Counted from the stretch's first letter, positions 26,101 through 35,296 are shown. The stretch is 64,000 nt of DNA from Siphonodentalium dalli (GCA_032622095.1 CP136062.1:2976001-3040000), one strand, 5' to 3'. The notes: generated from the sequence alone by a model not told the origin. Numbers and translations: made by a program.

Positions 26101-27433
26101 TTGCTGGGGCTGGTGAAATTATTTTTGCTTGTAATAATTCATCAATTTTATCACTAAGAATTTCACGCTTTTTCAATGGGCATCGATAAGGCATTAACCT
26201 TATTGGTGGGTGGTCTCCCGTGGGAATCTTCATGGTCACAGCCGTGGTACATCCTAATTCGGTTAATTTTGTAGCGAAAATATCACTATTATTTCGAATT
26301 AGTGGTATTACATCGTCCCTAAATGAATCGGGAACTTGTACATCATCCAAATTAATCTGTTCTTTTATTTCATTGTTATTCGGATGAGGTGTTTCCACAC
26401 ACCTTACAGCAGACACCCTGCCGACAATACATCCACGTCGCAAATTAAAATGCTTATCTGTGTAATTGCTTATGAGTACAGGTATACTTTCGCTGTTAGT
26501 GCTTGCAGTATATTCGGCTGTCAACCCAGGTTCATTTCCCATAAACCCTTCGTCTATTGGTTCCACCTGCAGAAATTTCGTGGCAAACAATTTATGACCT
26601 CCAATTATACGCGCTTTCGTTAATATCGTTGTCTTTGGTGGAATAACATGGGCAGACTGTATTCTGACCAAGGTTGCAACGTGAATATCTTGTATAAGCG
26701 GAATGATTGTTCCGCGAATCTTCATTATTTGGCGGTCGAAGTATAGTCTGGCGCCGTTTCCACTGAGAAAATCTCTGCCGATCAATAATGATCGATGCAT
26801 GTTTGAGCACACATAGAATTTATGTGAGACCTTTAATTTATTTATGTGAAAATTTAATATGATGAAACCATTTATGGTTAGTGCATCTCCACTTGCAGAT
26901 GTTGCATGAAACTGCGTTTCTTGCATTTGCGGTTTATATTTTAAATTGTTATAAAATTTTAATGAACATAAACTGATATCGGCTCCGCTATCCAGAATGG
27001 CTCGATATTTTTGTGTGCCTATGGTAATCAATATCGATGATGCCACTTGTGCATTTATGCCTTTCATTAAGTTTGAATTATTTTGATATTCCGGAATTGA
27101 TAAATTTGATTTAATATTTTTCTGGTGTTGTATCACCGGTGGTGTTTGTTTATGATCGTAAGGCTTATCGTAAGGCTTATGCGATGTGTATGGAGCTCTT
27201 GTTTTCACGGGCGCGGATATTTTATTTTTATTTATACGCGGTAAGCTTTGATGAAATGGCCTGTGAACATTATTTTTACCATCTCTATGTGATTTATGCC
27301 AACATAATTCTTTCCCGTTTGTTCTGTGTGCATGCCATTTATTCCATGATGGAGCGTTAGCTTGATTATTATTCTTGCTTTTTACACGATTCCACTCAGA
27401 TGCTCCGCTCTGGGTGGAATGTTTTAGTTTAAA
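23129..27433 (-). CDS. pol: Gypsy Pol polyprotein (protease, RT, RNase H, integrase), read by -1 frameshift
   Basis: Replicates and integrates the retrotransposon. The frame is open from 27439 down to 23129 and is in the -1 phase relative to gag, so it is taken from the slippery site. The first possible initiator-like codon, a GTG at 27208, is probably not used. Counting residues from 27208: aspartic protease DSGA at 73-76; reverse transcriptase at about 330-530 with YVDD at 486-489; RNase H with YTDAS near 633 and TDH near 710; integrase zinc module H888, H893, C923, C926 and catalytic D954, D1014, E1050. After the integrase core come a basic region with a GPY/F-like segment and a long polar tail (about 1240-1359). 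No chromodomain is visible. No stop or frameshift was found in about 1430 codons, so the protein appears intact. Confidence 0.94.
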   Translation of the reverse strand, partial: FKLKHSTQSGASEWNRVKSKNNNQANAPSWNKWHAHRTNGKELCWHKSHRDGKNNVHRPFHQSLPRINKNKISAPVKTRAPYTSHKPYDKPYDHKQTPPVIQHQKNIKSNLSIPEYQNNSNLMKGINAQVASSILITIGTQKYRAILDSGADISLCSLKFYNNLKYKPQMQETQFHATSASGDALTINGFIILNFHINKLKVSHKFYVCSNMHRSLLIGRDFLSGNGARLYFDRQIMKIRGTIIPLIQDIHVATLVRIQSAHVIPPKTTILTKARIIGGHKLFATKFLQVEPIDEGFMGNEPGLTAEYTASTNSESIPVLISNYTDKHFNLRRGCIVGRVSAVRCVETPHPNNNEIKEQINLDDVQVPDSFRDDVIPLIRNNSDIFATKLTELGCTTAVTMKIPTGDHPPIRLMPYRCPLKKREILSDKIDELLQAKIISPAPATEWSFPCMVLRKSDDSYRFIADLRRLNAITKPTFFPIDQIEDILAEMKGVKYITVLDCFSAYNCIPIHHADRSKATVTCFRGNFSFNRACFGAIGSSSAFLQLMNRVLEGIKGCRAYVDDLILYSVDKKSHLRLLQEVFDRLRKFNVKLKLKKCSFFKTECSFLGHIVDQHGVRPDAHKVKAIQNLAPPTNVKQVRSVIGSFSWFRKFIPKFSEICGPLVELTKKNTKFEWTDECDKAFQKLKSDLTEATYLAYPDKNKPFIMYTDASAHAIAAVITQSRDPGDPCISRSNTENPIHFISARLNKSQIRSWSTLERECFAIYWAIKKLQFYISGSPLIIKTDHKVLTHMLSAPMDNKNVARWAVCIAAYKPQIIHIPGKENIFADYLSRPEKLQTGMSEVPDQSDVTGPEREVPMDVEIIDTSKLNTKQYANCRIDKILPENQEAIQLEGFDIQFEQERDIEAIEIVQKLNSTKPPRQIADKYIVIKDVLYFISNHDDDPDIRLFIPANIRQAVLKQYHDLAGHFSTVKTFATAKLKYYWPNMYRDIHNYCQACMICKMRNLSQQKAPIQEMDRPPFPFATISTDIQGPFETTMSNNKYILTFICCLTKYVEAFAIPDKRADTVIMIFLDEVISRHSCCLNLMSDNGSEFKNKKMDQVCKELNIHHIYSSPYHPNSQGCVERSHAVLNSVISKLVLQNTHTWDMYLSQALFAMRVHVNDTTKFSPFYLLYHREPTLSLDNILKPRLKYVGEDFTSIALQEQHRNFRLVLSRLRSQIRTQRKNEKRKEVSFEIGDPVYYKSGRKTGKLSLSWQSHWNIIEKRSNVSFLIKDQLSARTVRCHADNIRKADTAWKIPPKDTIRQLRRQRFVVNSSNEDPEQPASSEWSSSDEIPLAQLMKRKQLRRKNSSSDDEIPRLEWADRLRANEQNNNNSDAFAAETEEIENVASDNINPYVQTTVSDMDIDLNSRSYDASTQAGVNDIIRVISTRETK

Positions 27434-28719
27434 TAATGTTTATTCATTGCATCCAAACGTCTTCGACACCATGTGATATTATGACCAGATTTCCAACAAT
27501 ATCGGCATAATAATTGAAATGCGTGGGTCTGTGGATTAAACATAGAAGTTCGTGATTGTCGTATATGTTGAACATTAGGCCAACTTCGCGTGTTATCATA
27601 TCTATTTTGTTTAGAATATAATCCAATCCGTGGGCGCTGATTATTATTCGAATAATATGAGCTAAATGAATTTCTACCCTGTAAATACCTTGGCCATCGT
27701 CTTTCTGGTGTGGCGGGCGCATTAAATTTATTACCAGTGTTCCGTCCATGAAATTTATTGCCTTCCATACTAGAATAATTATTATCACGAAATGATCGAT
27801 AATTACGATCAGTACTCTTATTATTCTGTCTATAATAAGACTGTAATCGGTGTTGAATAGTATATTCTCTTAAAGCGAGATCGGTTGCTTGATTTAAGGT
27901 CTGTGGATCTTCTCGCAAAAGTTTATCTCTCAATAATTTACTCTTTAATCCTGTGATGAATTGTTCACACATATATAATTGGGCGACTTTTTGTCGAATA
28001 TTTACTAGCCCATACACATCGATCGCTAATGATTGTAATCTATCAGAAAAAACTTGTACAGATTCGTCAGGTGTTTGCTGTGCTGCTTGAAAAATAAGGA
28101 GCGCATCTCTGTTATCTTTTGCTTCGCTATATCGAACTTTTAATTCCTGCTTGATTTCTGCCCATGTACTTCTGATCACACCATCGGCATTTATGCGTTC
28201 TTGTGTGAACTGAGTTAAAAATTCGAAAACTGAACCTCTGCTGGTCTGCAGAGCAAATTTAATTAATGTTTGATCAGTCGCAGCAATTGCTTGGCCATAA
28301 CGATATAATTCGTTGGTCCATTCAAGAAAAGATTTAGGGTCTCCCGAAAAAGGGGTGATAACATTTGTCACACCAGTTGCCATCTGAATTGCTGACGAAA
28401 TGCGTGTGGCGTCCAACTGTTGGTCTATTGCACTATTAAAATGACCCAATTGTGTGGAAATGCGATCTAGTACGACGCTGTCATTTGCGTTTCGTACCTC
28501 GTGATTTTCATGGGTTTCATGCAATATAGATCGCATTCGCTCTATCTCTCCATCAATTTGGGCGCTACTATAATTAACGTCGTCCGAAAAGGAAGGACAG
28601 GAAAGGTGACTTTGTGTCATATTCATCTTGATTTTAATTACTAAAGTAATTGGGAATAGAAAAGGCAAAAGTGCAGGTATATAAGAAATGAATAATTTGA
28701 GTTGGGTTGGCACATGCAC
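27424..28719 (-). CDS. gag: Gypsy Gag with C-terminal CCHC zinc knuckle
   Basis: Structural protein that packages the element RNA. The 431-codon frame ends in a canonical zinc knuckle, CX2CX4HX4C, at residues 405-418 (CRYCWKSGHNITWC). Before it lie an Arg/Asn/Tyr-rich stretch (about 310-400) typical of RNA binding and a central helical region (about 110-300) resembling the retrotransposon gag domain, with an FSGDPKSFLEW segment. The first 30 residues are hydrophobic and unlike Gag, so translation more likely starts at Met32 or Met34 (28626 or 28620). The stop at 27424-27426 follows the frameshift heptamer directly. The pol frame overlaps by only 14 bases. Confidence 0.88.
   Translation of the reverse strand: MHVPTQLKLFISYIPALLPFLFPITLVIKIKMNMTQSHLSCPSFSDDVNYSSAQIDGEIERMRSILHETHENHEVRNANDSVVLDRISTQLGHFNSAIDQQLDATRISSAIQMATGVTNVITPFSGDPKSFLEWTNELYRYGQAIAATDQTLIKFALQTSRGSVFEFLTQFTQERINADGVIRSTWAEIKQELKVRYSEAKDNRDALLIFQAAQQTPDESVQVFSDRLQSLAIDVYGLVNIRQKVAQLYMCEQFITGLKSKLLRDKLLREDPQTLNQATDLALREYTIQHRLQSYYRQNNKSTDRNYRSFRDNNYSSMEGNKFHGRNTGNKFNAPATPERRWPRYLQGRNSFSSYYSNNNQRPRIGLYSKQNRYDNTRSWPNVQHIRQSRTSMFNPQTHAFQLLCRYCWKSGHNITWCRRRLDAMNKHYLN
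27427..27433 (-). promoter_or_regulatory. Programmed -1 ribosomal frameshift site T TTA AAC
   Basis: On the minus strand the last sense codons of gag are TAT TTA AAC before TAA. The heptamer TTTAAAC is in the correct X XXY YYZ phase, and a -1 slip enters the open pol frame. This is one of the strongest known slippery sequences. A downstream stimulatory structure was not evaluated. Confidence 0.88.
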
Positions 28720-28908
28720 ATTCTAATTGTGACATTACAGAATTGCTCTAGAACATAATGCGGGTATTGTGTTTATGTAATTTGAATTATTAGATCAAAA
28801 GAAACGTCCTGGTTGGTATAGTAAGTACTCACGTATGAACAAAAACACAAGTTCTGGTTCCAAGCTCACGAGCACCATTCCGTGACGAAACACAAGTTCT
28901 GGTTTACT
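28720..28908 (-). other. Gypsy 5' leader between primer site and gag
   Basis: Short AT-rich leader. It contains an imperfect direct repeat of about 16 bases (acacaagttctggttc at 28849, acacaagttctggttt at 28890). Packaging signals would be expected here but are not recognisable by eye. Confidence 0.5.
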
Positions 28909-28920
28909 GCTACGGCACCA
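28909..28920 (-). promoter_or_regulatory. Candidate tRNA primer-binding site
   Basis: One base inside the 5' LTR, the minus strand reads TGGTGCCGTAGC. A leading TGG pairs with the CCA end of tRNAs, and the position is right. I do not assign the tRNA. Confidence 0.55.
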
Positions 28921-28921
28921 T

Positions 28922-29456
28922 TGTCCCGGTGTCTAGGGTTTAGATGTTGAATTGGCCGTGTCGGGAACATTGATAACAATAACTGGTTCATAGATCTTCA
29001 TACTTTATATATATGTATAAGTCTTTCTCGATAAGCACAGTACATAGGCGGAAGAATAGAGGTATTGGTATAGTAGCAAGGTTGTCGGATAAGTCCAGCT
29101 CCCGCTTCAGAGCACGGGTAGTTATTCCCACCTCTGGTGTATCATGCCTCTTAAATAAGGTCCGAGATACATGATACACTTGGATATGACGTGTATAACT
29201 ATATACTGTCTTATAGAATGATACTGGCTTTATCCACCCTAACTTATACAATGGTTGCTACCAGTCATAACCACTTAAGAATGTGATCTTGTTAATGATG
29301 CGTGTGTGTTTCTACACTATATATAATCTGTCTTCTATGTATTGTGCTTATCTATACAATTAACCCTAGCAGTTACAATCACTGGGGAAAGGAAGTTTAT
29401 CCTAGATTCCAGGAACACATATAACAACACATAACTATCGTATGTACTATCGGACA
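28922..29456 (-). repeat. Gypsy 5' LTR (535 bp)
   Basis: Identical, as far as I can compare, to 20062-20596. It carries the element's promoter, with the same TATA-like run on the minus strand. The TG/CA ends and the following cttag duplication fix the boundary to the base. Confidence 0.95.
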
Positions 29457-29461
29457 CTTAG
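29457..29461. other. Gypsy target-site duplication, right copy (cttag)
   Basis: Matches 20057-20061. It marks the exact point where the polymerase coding sequence is split. Confidence 0.93.
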
Positions 29462-31651
29462 CATGATTATAATCAGAAGATGATATGTGTGTGTTATTCA
29501 ATTTGTTGTAGAATTTCTCTTTAACAGGTAGTGATTTTTCTTGGAAAGAATCCATTGCAACTATATGATCATAACAGAAGACTCCTTTCCGTTTTAAGAG
29601 ATCCTGTTGAGTTTTAGTAAAACCTTCATCCTGCAGATATGGAAAATTATAATTTTCCATTTTGTTGAGGATTTCCACTAAGTTTTCTAATGATGAATTT
29701 AGGAACTGATAAGAATCAAGAAATCGCAGTTTTCCTATAGTGAAAGAAAGATATTTCTCCATTGAATTCGGAATACATGTTATGTTCTCCTTGAATTTGC
29801 CTATGGCTTGACAAATGATATGTCCATCAAAATTCTTCAGATTGTGGAATATTACTGGGATAAATGATGATGTTTTAAGGTGCAAATTACAGCCGTGACA
29901 CGAAGCTCCCCTGAAGTCCCCGGTCAAGTGACAATGGTCCCTGACTGGTCGATTATTGTTCGTGAATTTTCTTTTACATACATAACACTCTGTTGCCAAC
30001 AGAAATTCGTTCATTGTTTCTGGCGTCATTTGTATTTCTCTGTTCTGTTCAAGAATTTCTCTGATCTCCTCTTCTTCTTCAAATAATTTCTCAAGAAAAT
30101 GATCAACTACACCAGTGTCAGATTTATATGTATATATAGGTTTTGTATATTCTTCACTCAGTCTACAAACCCTTTTTATAGCAAAACTACATGGTTCTAG
30201 TATAGCATATGGTGTAGAGCTAGTTCTGTCCGGTTGAGGATCACATTTTTCTATTTTGCTTGAAAAACATTCAAAGTCACAGTATATGGCTATTGGTACA
30301 ACAAATTGTTTATGGTAGTCTTTGAAACTCAAAAATCTTTTGTCTTCTGATGGAAGTTCAACTTTTTGACAACCAAATTCTTGACACTCTGATATGTGTG
30401 AATCACGATCACTTTTCACAGAAAAAGCAAAAAGACAGTACCAACAGAAATGGTAGGTTTTATGAGAAAATTGTCTCTTCAATCTGTTTAGAAACTGATC
30501 CAAATTTATAATAAGTACATAATGAGATTTTTCATCTTTGTTCAGTAATAACAAATTCACATGTTTTATTTCCTCTGAATAAGCAACCTTTGTTATTCGA
30601 ATAGGAAAAACTTCCTTGTCTTCATACCCAAAGAGATTTATAGAAATGTTGTTTATTTTTTCAAACTTTGTGATTTGATCGCATGTCATTGGGAATTTTA
30701 TTCCTGTGTCTTCAAAGAATTCAGGTGTGGTATATAATTAGTCACGCTCCTCACATTATGATCTTTTGGGAAAAGGGCTGCTAGTATAGAATATAGAAAA
30801 CAGAAGTCATCATTATTGATAATATTTACAAGTGATTGTATATATTTCATTTCTTCTGGTGTTTCTATATATGCAGATACTGGCAATGGTATGTAACGAG
30901 CAATATTCACTTCCAACTCATCTATTTTATCGATCCTCCAACCACTTCCTTTGTGAACAAAAGTGTTGAATGATTGATATATCTTATGAAATGCAGAGTT
31001 AATTTCATCCTCATCAAAATCATGCGAACTGTGATATTTGAACACAGTACTTCTAAAGTGTGTGGTAAGTTTCTTAACATCAGTGTCCTGTTCTCCGATT
31101 ATCTTGACCATTTCCACCACAATATTGAGATACCATTTTACCCCTGCATGCCTTGTTGTCTGCTTTTGTAGAATGTTTTTTAATTTTTGATAATTATTCG
31201 AGAAAAAAACAATTATGTCCCCTTTTTCACCGTCACTTCTTGGTTTAATTCTTATTATTTTCACGGAATTGTTCAAAGCAGTTAAATTGGGTATAGTGTT
31301 GGAGTCGTCACCCAAAGACACATTAGTAGGTGAAACATTTGCTGAACTTTCATCTTTTCCTTCATTCAATACATTTTGTTTTTCTATTGGAAATGTGTCA
31401 GTCCGGGGTTCTTTAGCATTCTGCTTATTATCTGCTGAGTTTCCGGTTCTTTTTTCCAGTTTATGAATGTCTTTCCTGTGCTTCTGTAGTGTGTATTTTG
31501 TTTTGAATTTTTTATTGCACAGATCACAATTTTGTTCACCATCCTTGTGAATACCTTTATGTTTTCCGAGTGTCCGATGATTTGCATAAGTCTTTCCACA
31601 AATATCACATGAAAGGCGTTTCGATTTAATCAAGCTAGGTGGATCATCCAT
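29462..31651 (-). pseudogene. Polinton DNA polymerase B, N-terminal and exonuclease portion (broken)
   Basis: First part of the replicative polymerase. The start at 31651 opens with two C2H2-type zinc fingers (residues 15-35 and 42-63), then a charged linker and the family-typical GSGW segment. This frame stops at 30698. The next section continues in another phase (open down to the gypsy junction), so a frame change lies near 30700-30730. The second section has Exo I (YCDFECF), a cysteine/histidine-rich insert (CYVCKRKF and RDHCHLTG) characteristic of Polinton polymerases, and Exo II (NLKNFDGH). At 29461 it is cut by the retrotransposon. Together with 18419-20056 the original product would be about 1280 residues, a normal size. 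Zinc fingers at the N-terminus are an addition to the core fold. Confidence 0.93.
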
Positions 31652-32398
31652 GTTTTTCTTTCATTTAATTTGTGTTGAGAGGTAAATATAACCACCCCAC
31701 GTATCTGATTTCTTTTCTTCAGCAACAACTATTTTGTATGCCAATAAAATCCTGTTGAAATGTACATTTAAACTTCTGAACTGGGGGTCAGATTATTCCA
31801 TTCTAACGGTTTGTGAGATCAGTCAACACCTCAGGTTGGGATTTACTACAACAAGACACAATCTATTTACATTTGTATTGAAATAAAGTACACCTCTGCC
31901 CAGAATAAATATTTACACAATACACAGAGCAATTTTTACAGAAAGCAAAATCAAATATATGGGTGGAAGAAAAGAAAAGAACATCCAACTAATTTAACAT
32001 CAAAGTAGCCATCAAATACAAAATCTGTATATACAATCATCAAAGCAGTGGTGACTGTTTAGGGGTTTACATTATATTGGTAAATATAGTGACATTACAT
32101 CAATTAAGATCAAGCATGAAATTCATTAGTAGTTCTCAAAGTAAATAGAATATACTTCAAAGCCTCCCCCCTTGAATAAATAGAATAGTAATTACATGTA
32201 TAATGGTGTATAAGGATTTCACACTGTTTTTGTTAAATTTTAGTGAGATTACAACAACACATTCTTCAGGTTTTTATGTATTTTCATCAGACAATTTAAA
32301 GCAGTGCAATAAGGTCACATTTTTCATTTTGACAGAAGACAACCTCAAATTACATGTATATATGCATAGGTGTTGCGTCTCGAAATAATAAACAGATC
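31652..32398. other. Polinton gap without recognised gene
   Basis: About 750 bp between the polymerase start and the next minus-strand frame. AT-rich, with a 61-codon plus-strand frame at 32203-32388 of no recognised family. I looked here for the missing cysteine protease (it would show a GTHW-type segment and a late catalytic Cys) and saw none. The region probably contains the polymerase promoter. Confidence 0.5.
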
Positions 32399-32713
32399 TC
32401 AAAGTTTCTCCCATTTAACCATTGAAAAGTCGTTTCTGGATTTGTTCCCTGTATGTTTTGGTATTTTACCCCTCTTGCTGTTATTTTGTTTTGAAACTGG
32501 AACAATCTCTATTTTGTTGGTATCAGCACCTGTACTTGGAGGAGGTGTGTCACCCTCGTTTGCGCCCATAACGTTTGTGATGGATTTTCTCTCATTTAGC
32601 ATAGCTTTTAACTCATTAAACTTCTCTTTAGGAATAAGAATCATCTCCTTGGACATGCTTTTTGAAATGTCTGAGTACTGGTCTGATGATGAATGGAATA
32701 GGCTTGAAAGCAC
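32399..32713 (-). CDS. Small Polinton protein, 104 aa, function unknown
   Basis: The N-terminal third has a KEMILIPKEKFNELK segment, likely amphipathic helix. It is followed by a polar, Pro/Ser/Thr-rich linker and a basic C-terminus. A short leader of this style followed by low-complexity sequence is common for accessory virion proteins of Polintons, but I cannot name a family. The frame overlaps the upstream 111-aa gene by 86 bp if the first Met is used; starting at Met20 (32656) shortens the overlap to 29 bp. Same strand and tight spacing place it in the capsid gene block. Confidence 0.55.
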   Translation of the reverse strand: MLSSLFHSSSDQYSDISKSMSKEMILIPKEKFNELKAMLNERKSITNVMGANEGDTPPPSTGADTNKIEIVPVSKQNNSKRGKIPKHTGNKSRNDFSMVKWEKL

Positions 32714-32963
32714 GAATTAACAACTGTCTCCTTTTAGTCAGTGAAATCCGTTTATTTGTCAGTTCTCTCAGCAGGTGTCTAAACTTGTATAGTTCCAATT
32801 TCTCTCGATCAGATAAATGAACATTTCCTCTCAATATATTGAAAACACATTCAGCAATAAACTTAATTTCATTTGCTGATAACCCATTTATAAGTATTGG
32901 ATATCCTCTGTTTCCACTACTCATAACTTTGGACAGGAAATAAGTCAGTTGAGTCAATTTCAT
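32628..32963 (-). CDS. Conserved small basic Polinton protein, 111 aa
   Basis: The central segment LLRELTNKRISLTKRRQLL, with hydrophobic flanks and a proline-containing hydrophobic C-terminal stretch (PIPFIIRPVL), looks like a small protein often found beside the ATPase in invertebrate Polintons. From memory, that family has a helical N-terminus, a K/R-rich motif and a membrane-active-looking tail. A role in the virion core or in membrane or DNA contact is a guess. Its ATG overlaps the end of the ATPase region as TAATG (32961-32965), so the two genes are tightly coupled. Confidence 0.6.
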   Translation of the reverse strand: MKLTQLTYFLSKVMSSGNRGYPILINGLSANEIKFIAECVFNILRGNVHLSDREKLELYKFRHLLRELTNKRISLTKRRQLLIRAFKPIPFIIRPVLRHFKKHVQGDDSYS

Positions 32964-33714
32964 TATGTGTCTCCAAAATTAGTAGGCAAGTACACAACAG
33001 TATTTTCATAGGGAAGTATATTTGTTCTCAGCTGATAGAGTTTGTCTGATCGAGGGTGAAAATCAATCAATATATACCCATAGTCTCTATTTGTTGCTTT
33101 TCATAAGCATCCATAAAATATGCTAATTTATTAGGAAATGCTTGTGTGGCTAGCACCATTACTTGTCGCAAATCCCTCTTTGCTTTGAATAGAATATAAT
33201 AGTGTGAATTGAGAGAGATTCCACGCATAGATGGCCCCTGTTGATATAAGTTCTGACAGATAATAAGATTTGAAAAATTGTTATGATGAGACTTCACAGT
33301 TATTAGCTCCAAAATATCTTTATTGTTACTTACTGCCACCATCATGTCATCTAAAATAATAAGTTTATGTCCATGCGTTTCAGCATACCAATTATTAAGA
33401 ATAGATTCAGTTGGTAGACCTTTGTGAAAATGAATTTTCACCGGCATATCATCATAGAGAGACTGCCAACTTTTGTAACAGAAATAAATCTTCTGAACTT
33501 GTTGTGTAAACATAGCATCAGCATTCTCCAGAATTTGTTTGACAAGAGTTGTTTTCCCACTTGATGTACAACCAACTATCATCATATTAGTGGGTGATTC
33601 AAATTTTAGTAATGCATCATTAACCCAACTGTCACTGATCATTTTTCTTATATTCCTATTCAGAAATAATTTCTCTATTCTGTGTGATCTGAAAATAACC
33701 AGGGAACTCTGCAT
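32963..33714 (-). pseudogene. Polinton packaging ATPase (A32/FtsK-HerA type), frame broken near the C-terminus
   Basis: The motor that would drive DNA into the capsid. The main frame (33714-33067, 215 codons) has Walker A GCTSSGKT at residues 48-55 and Walker B KLIILDD at 117-123, then a sensor-like QNL motif near residue 160. It stops early at 33067. The family-typical C-terminal segment follows immediately in another phase and runs to a TAA at 32963-32965, overlapping the next gene's ATG. The phase change lies near an A/T run at about 33095-33102, so an assembly or sequencing error is possible. The 5' end overlaps the major capsid gene by 59 bp; an internal Met at residue 25 would remove nearly all of that overlap. 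The ATPase core is complete. Confidence 0.85.
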
Positions 33715-34972
33715 AAACTAAACATGTCACAGTTTCAGTCAGGGCATCTTTAAACTGAATATCTAACCTGATATTTCCTGATTTTATAAGAGTAGTAAAT
33801 TCTGGATTGTCATTGTATGGTTCCACGTTAAATACATAATATGCATATCCTCTTCCAAAATCAGTTCTTTCGATCATACTCCCTGAATCATAAGATTTGA
33901 AAAGATTGATATAAGCTGAAATAATTTCATCATTAACCCCATTGCCATTAGTATCATACTTAAGTTTAAGTGGACTGGAATCGACAGGCATACCATCACA
34001 AAACAGTGATATTTGACTTACACCATAATTCTTGAAATTGAATGGGTTGAGTTTATAATCCCCTGCAACTGCTTTTGATGAAAGAAGTCCAACAACAACT
34101 CTCAGGGGGCGGACGGTTTGAAATATGTTATTCCAAGTAAATTCGTTTAACCCTGTTGCAATCGAATTCGTCTTTACGTCTGTCTTCTTAAATAGATATC
34201 TGGCAGGTGTCGTCTTTAAAAGTTCATTGTGAGCCATCAGAAGTGCTGGGTTAATTCGCAACCTGCGAACTTTGAGCACTATTGAGTCAATCCGAAGTTC
34301 ATATGAAGGCGAAGCTTCTGGTGACATAAGGCAGAAACTTGCTTTATTCCTGAATAATCTGAGTTGAACAGTAACACCATTTATAAAATAACGAGGAATC
34401 TGGAACAAATCATGGAGAATTGGACCTTCCAATTCAACTTGTTGACTTTTTTTCAAAAACTTAGCTCTTTCATATAAACCAATATTAGATCCTACCAAGT
34501 CAGGTGAATCCATAACACCTGGTGTATCCTTGAAAAACAACTGGCATTGTAGCTGCGATTCTTGAGCTGTAGCATCTGTTGTATACAATAATGTTTGCAG
34601 ATAAGCTTTGAAGCTGTAGAAAACATTGCCAGGTAAAAATTGGTTGCCGCATAAAGCCACATCAACTTGAGACCAAAGTGACTGCAGTAGCAGATTTATA
34701 GGACCAACTTTATCGGTTGCTGTTAATTTTGCTCCTCCGCTTTTATATATTCCAAGCTTCACATTCAGTCGAGAATTCCTCAGATCGAGATAGTCCAATC
34801 CATTCGAAAATTGTAAATTGAATTCTACTGGCGAGTCACCAGAAATCTGTGATATAGGTCTGAATTCTTGAAAGTAGAATTGTTCGACACCTGTTTGCGT
34901 TGGCGCTAAACTGAAAATCTGGAGTTCTTTTGGCAGCCCCTCTTGGAAATCATTTTTGTCAATCATCGCCAT
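33656..34972 (-). CDS. Polinton major capsid protein, double jelly-roll (438 aa)
   Basis: Likely forms the capsid hexons. The frame is intact. Recognition rests on a set of segments shared with invertebrate Polinton capsid proteins (sometimes labelled F54H12.2-like): VEFNLQFSNGLDYLDLRNS near residue 50, VGPINLLLQSLWSQVDV near 88, YLQTLLYTT near 125 and QLFFKDTPGVMD near 145. The rest is beta-rich with two expected jelly-roll halves. Length is normal for the family. The start MAMID lies 9 bp after the stop of the upstream basic protein. It is the best preserved structural gene, next to a damaged ATPase and a damaged minor capsid gene. Confidence 0.87.
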   Translation of the reverse strand: MAMIDKNDFQEGLPKELQIFSLAPTQTGVEQFYFQEFRPISQISGDSPVEFNLQFSNGLDYLDLRNSRLNVKLGIYKSGGAKLTATDKVGPINLLLQSLWSQVDVALCGNQFLPGNVFYSFKAYLQTLLYTTDATAQESQLQCQLFFKDTPGVMDSPDLVGSNIGLYERAKFLKKSQQVELEGPILHDLFQIPRYFINGVTVQLRLFRNKASFCLMSPEASPSYELRIDSIVLKVRRLRINPALLMAHNELLKTTPARYLFKKTDVKTNSIATGLNEFTWNNIFQTVRPLRVVVGLLSSKAVAGDYKLNPFNFKNYGVSQISLFCDGMPVDSSPLKLKYDTNGNGVNDEIISAYINLFKSYDSGSMIERTDFGRGYAYYVFNVEPYNDNPEFTTLIKSGNIRLDIQFKDALTETVTCLVYAEFPGYFQITQNREIISE

Positions 34973-34981
34973 ATTGTATAT

Positions 34982-35296
34982 TCAGTCAAAAATATCTTTA
35001 TGAATTTTACTTCTTGACTTCAAGACACTCTTGCGTTTTGTAATAAATTTAGACTTTTTTACTTTCTTTATACCTTTTTTGACAGTGTGTGTTCTTTTTT
35101 TGTATTTTCTCTTCTTTTTCACTGCAGCAATTCCCCGTGCCAATTCATCTTTAACCTGTTCTACACTCTGAGCTATTGGCGATACAACTGTTATCACTGG
35201 CTGTTTAGGTTTTGCATCCTCTGTTTTTATCAGATTCTGTTTTCGCAAAAAGTTAACCCATTTCTGGGGATCAGGTATATAAATTTCTCTATTCAT
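34982..35296 (-). CDS. Small basic Polinton protein, 104 aa
   Basis: The N-terminal half is ordinary (IYIPDPQKWVNFLRKQ). The C-terminal half is extremely rich in lysine and arginine (KKKRKYKKR, KKGIKKVKKSK). The charge pattern suggests DNA binding, like a virion core protein, or a nuclear signal, but no family is recognised. Its ATG overlaps the last codons of the minor capsid gene by 8 bp, and its stop is 9 bp before the major capsid start. The location strongly supports a virion function. Confidence 0.6.
   Translation of the reverse strand: MNREIYIPDPQKWVNFLRKQNLIKTEDAKPKQPVITVVSPIAQSVEQVKDELARGIAAVKKKRKYKKRTHTVKKGIKKVKKSKFITKRKSVLKSRSKIHKDIFD

Larger units (their letters stand above)
20062..29456 (-). 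mobile_element. Ty3/gypsy-type LTR retrotransposon, 9395 bp, nested in Polinton polB
   Basis: Two 535-bp LTRs in the same orientation begin TG and end CA, with a 5-bp duplication outside. The interior reads on the minus strand as leader, gag with a CCHC knuckle, and pol in the order protease, reverse transcriptase, RNase H, integrase. That order (integrase last) defines Ty3/gypsy against Ty1/copia. The LTRs show no difference in my side-by-side reading, so insertion is recent. About 2.5 kb lies between pol and the 3' LTR with no recognisable env. gag and pol frames are open throughout, so the copy looks potentially competent. Confidence 0.96.

Noticed and set aside
23145..27360. Several plus-strand frames of 60-125 codons
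   Set aside because: Antisense shadows of the intact pol frame.
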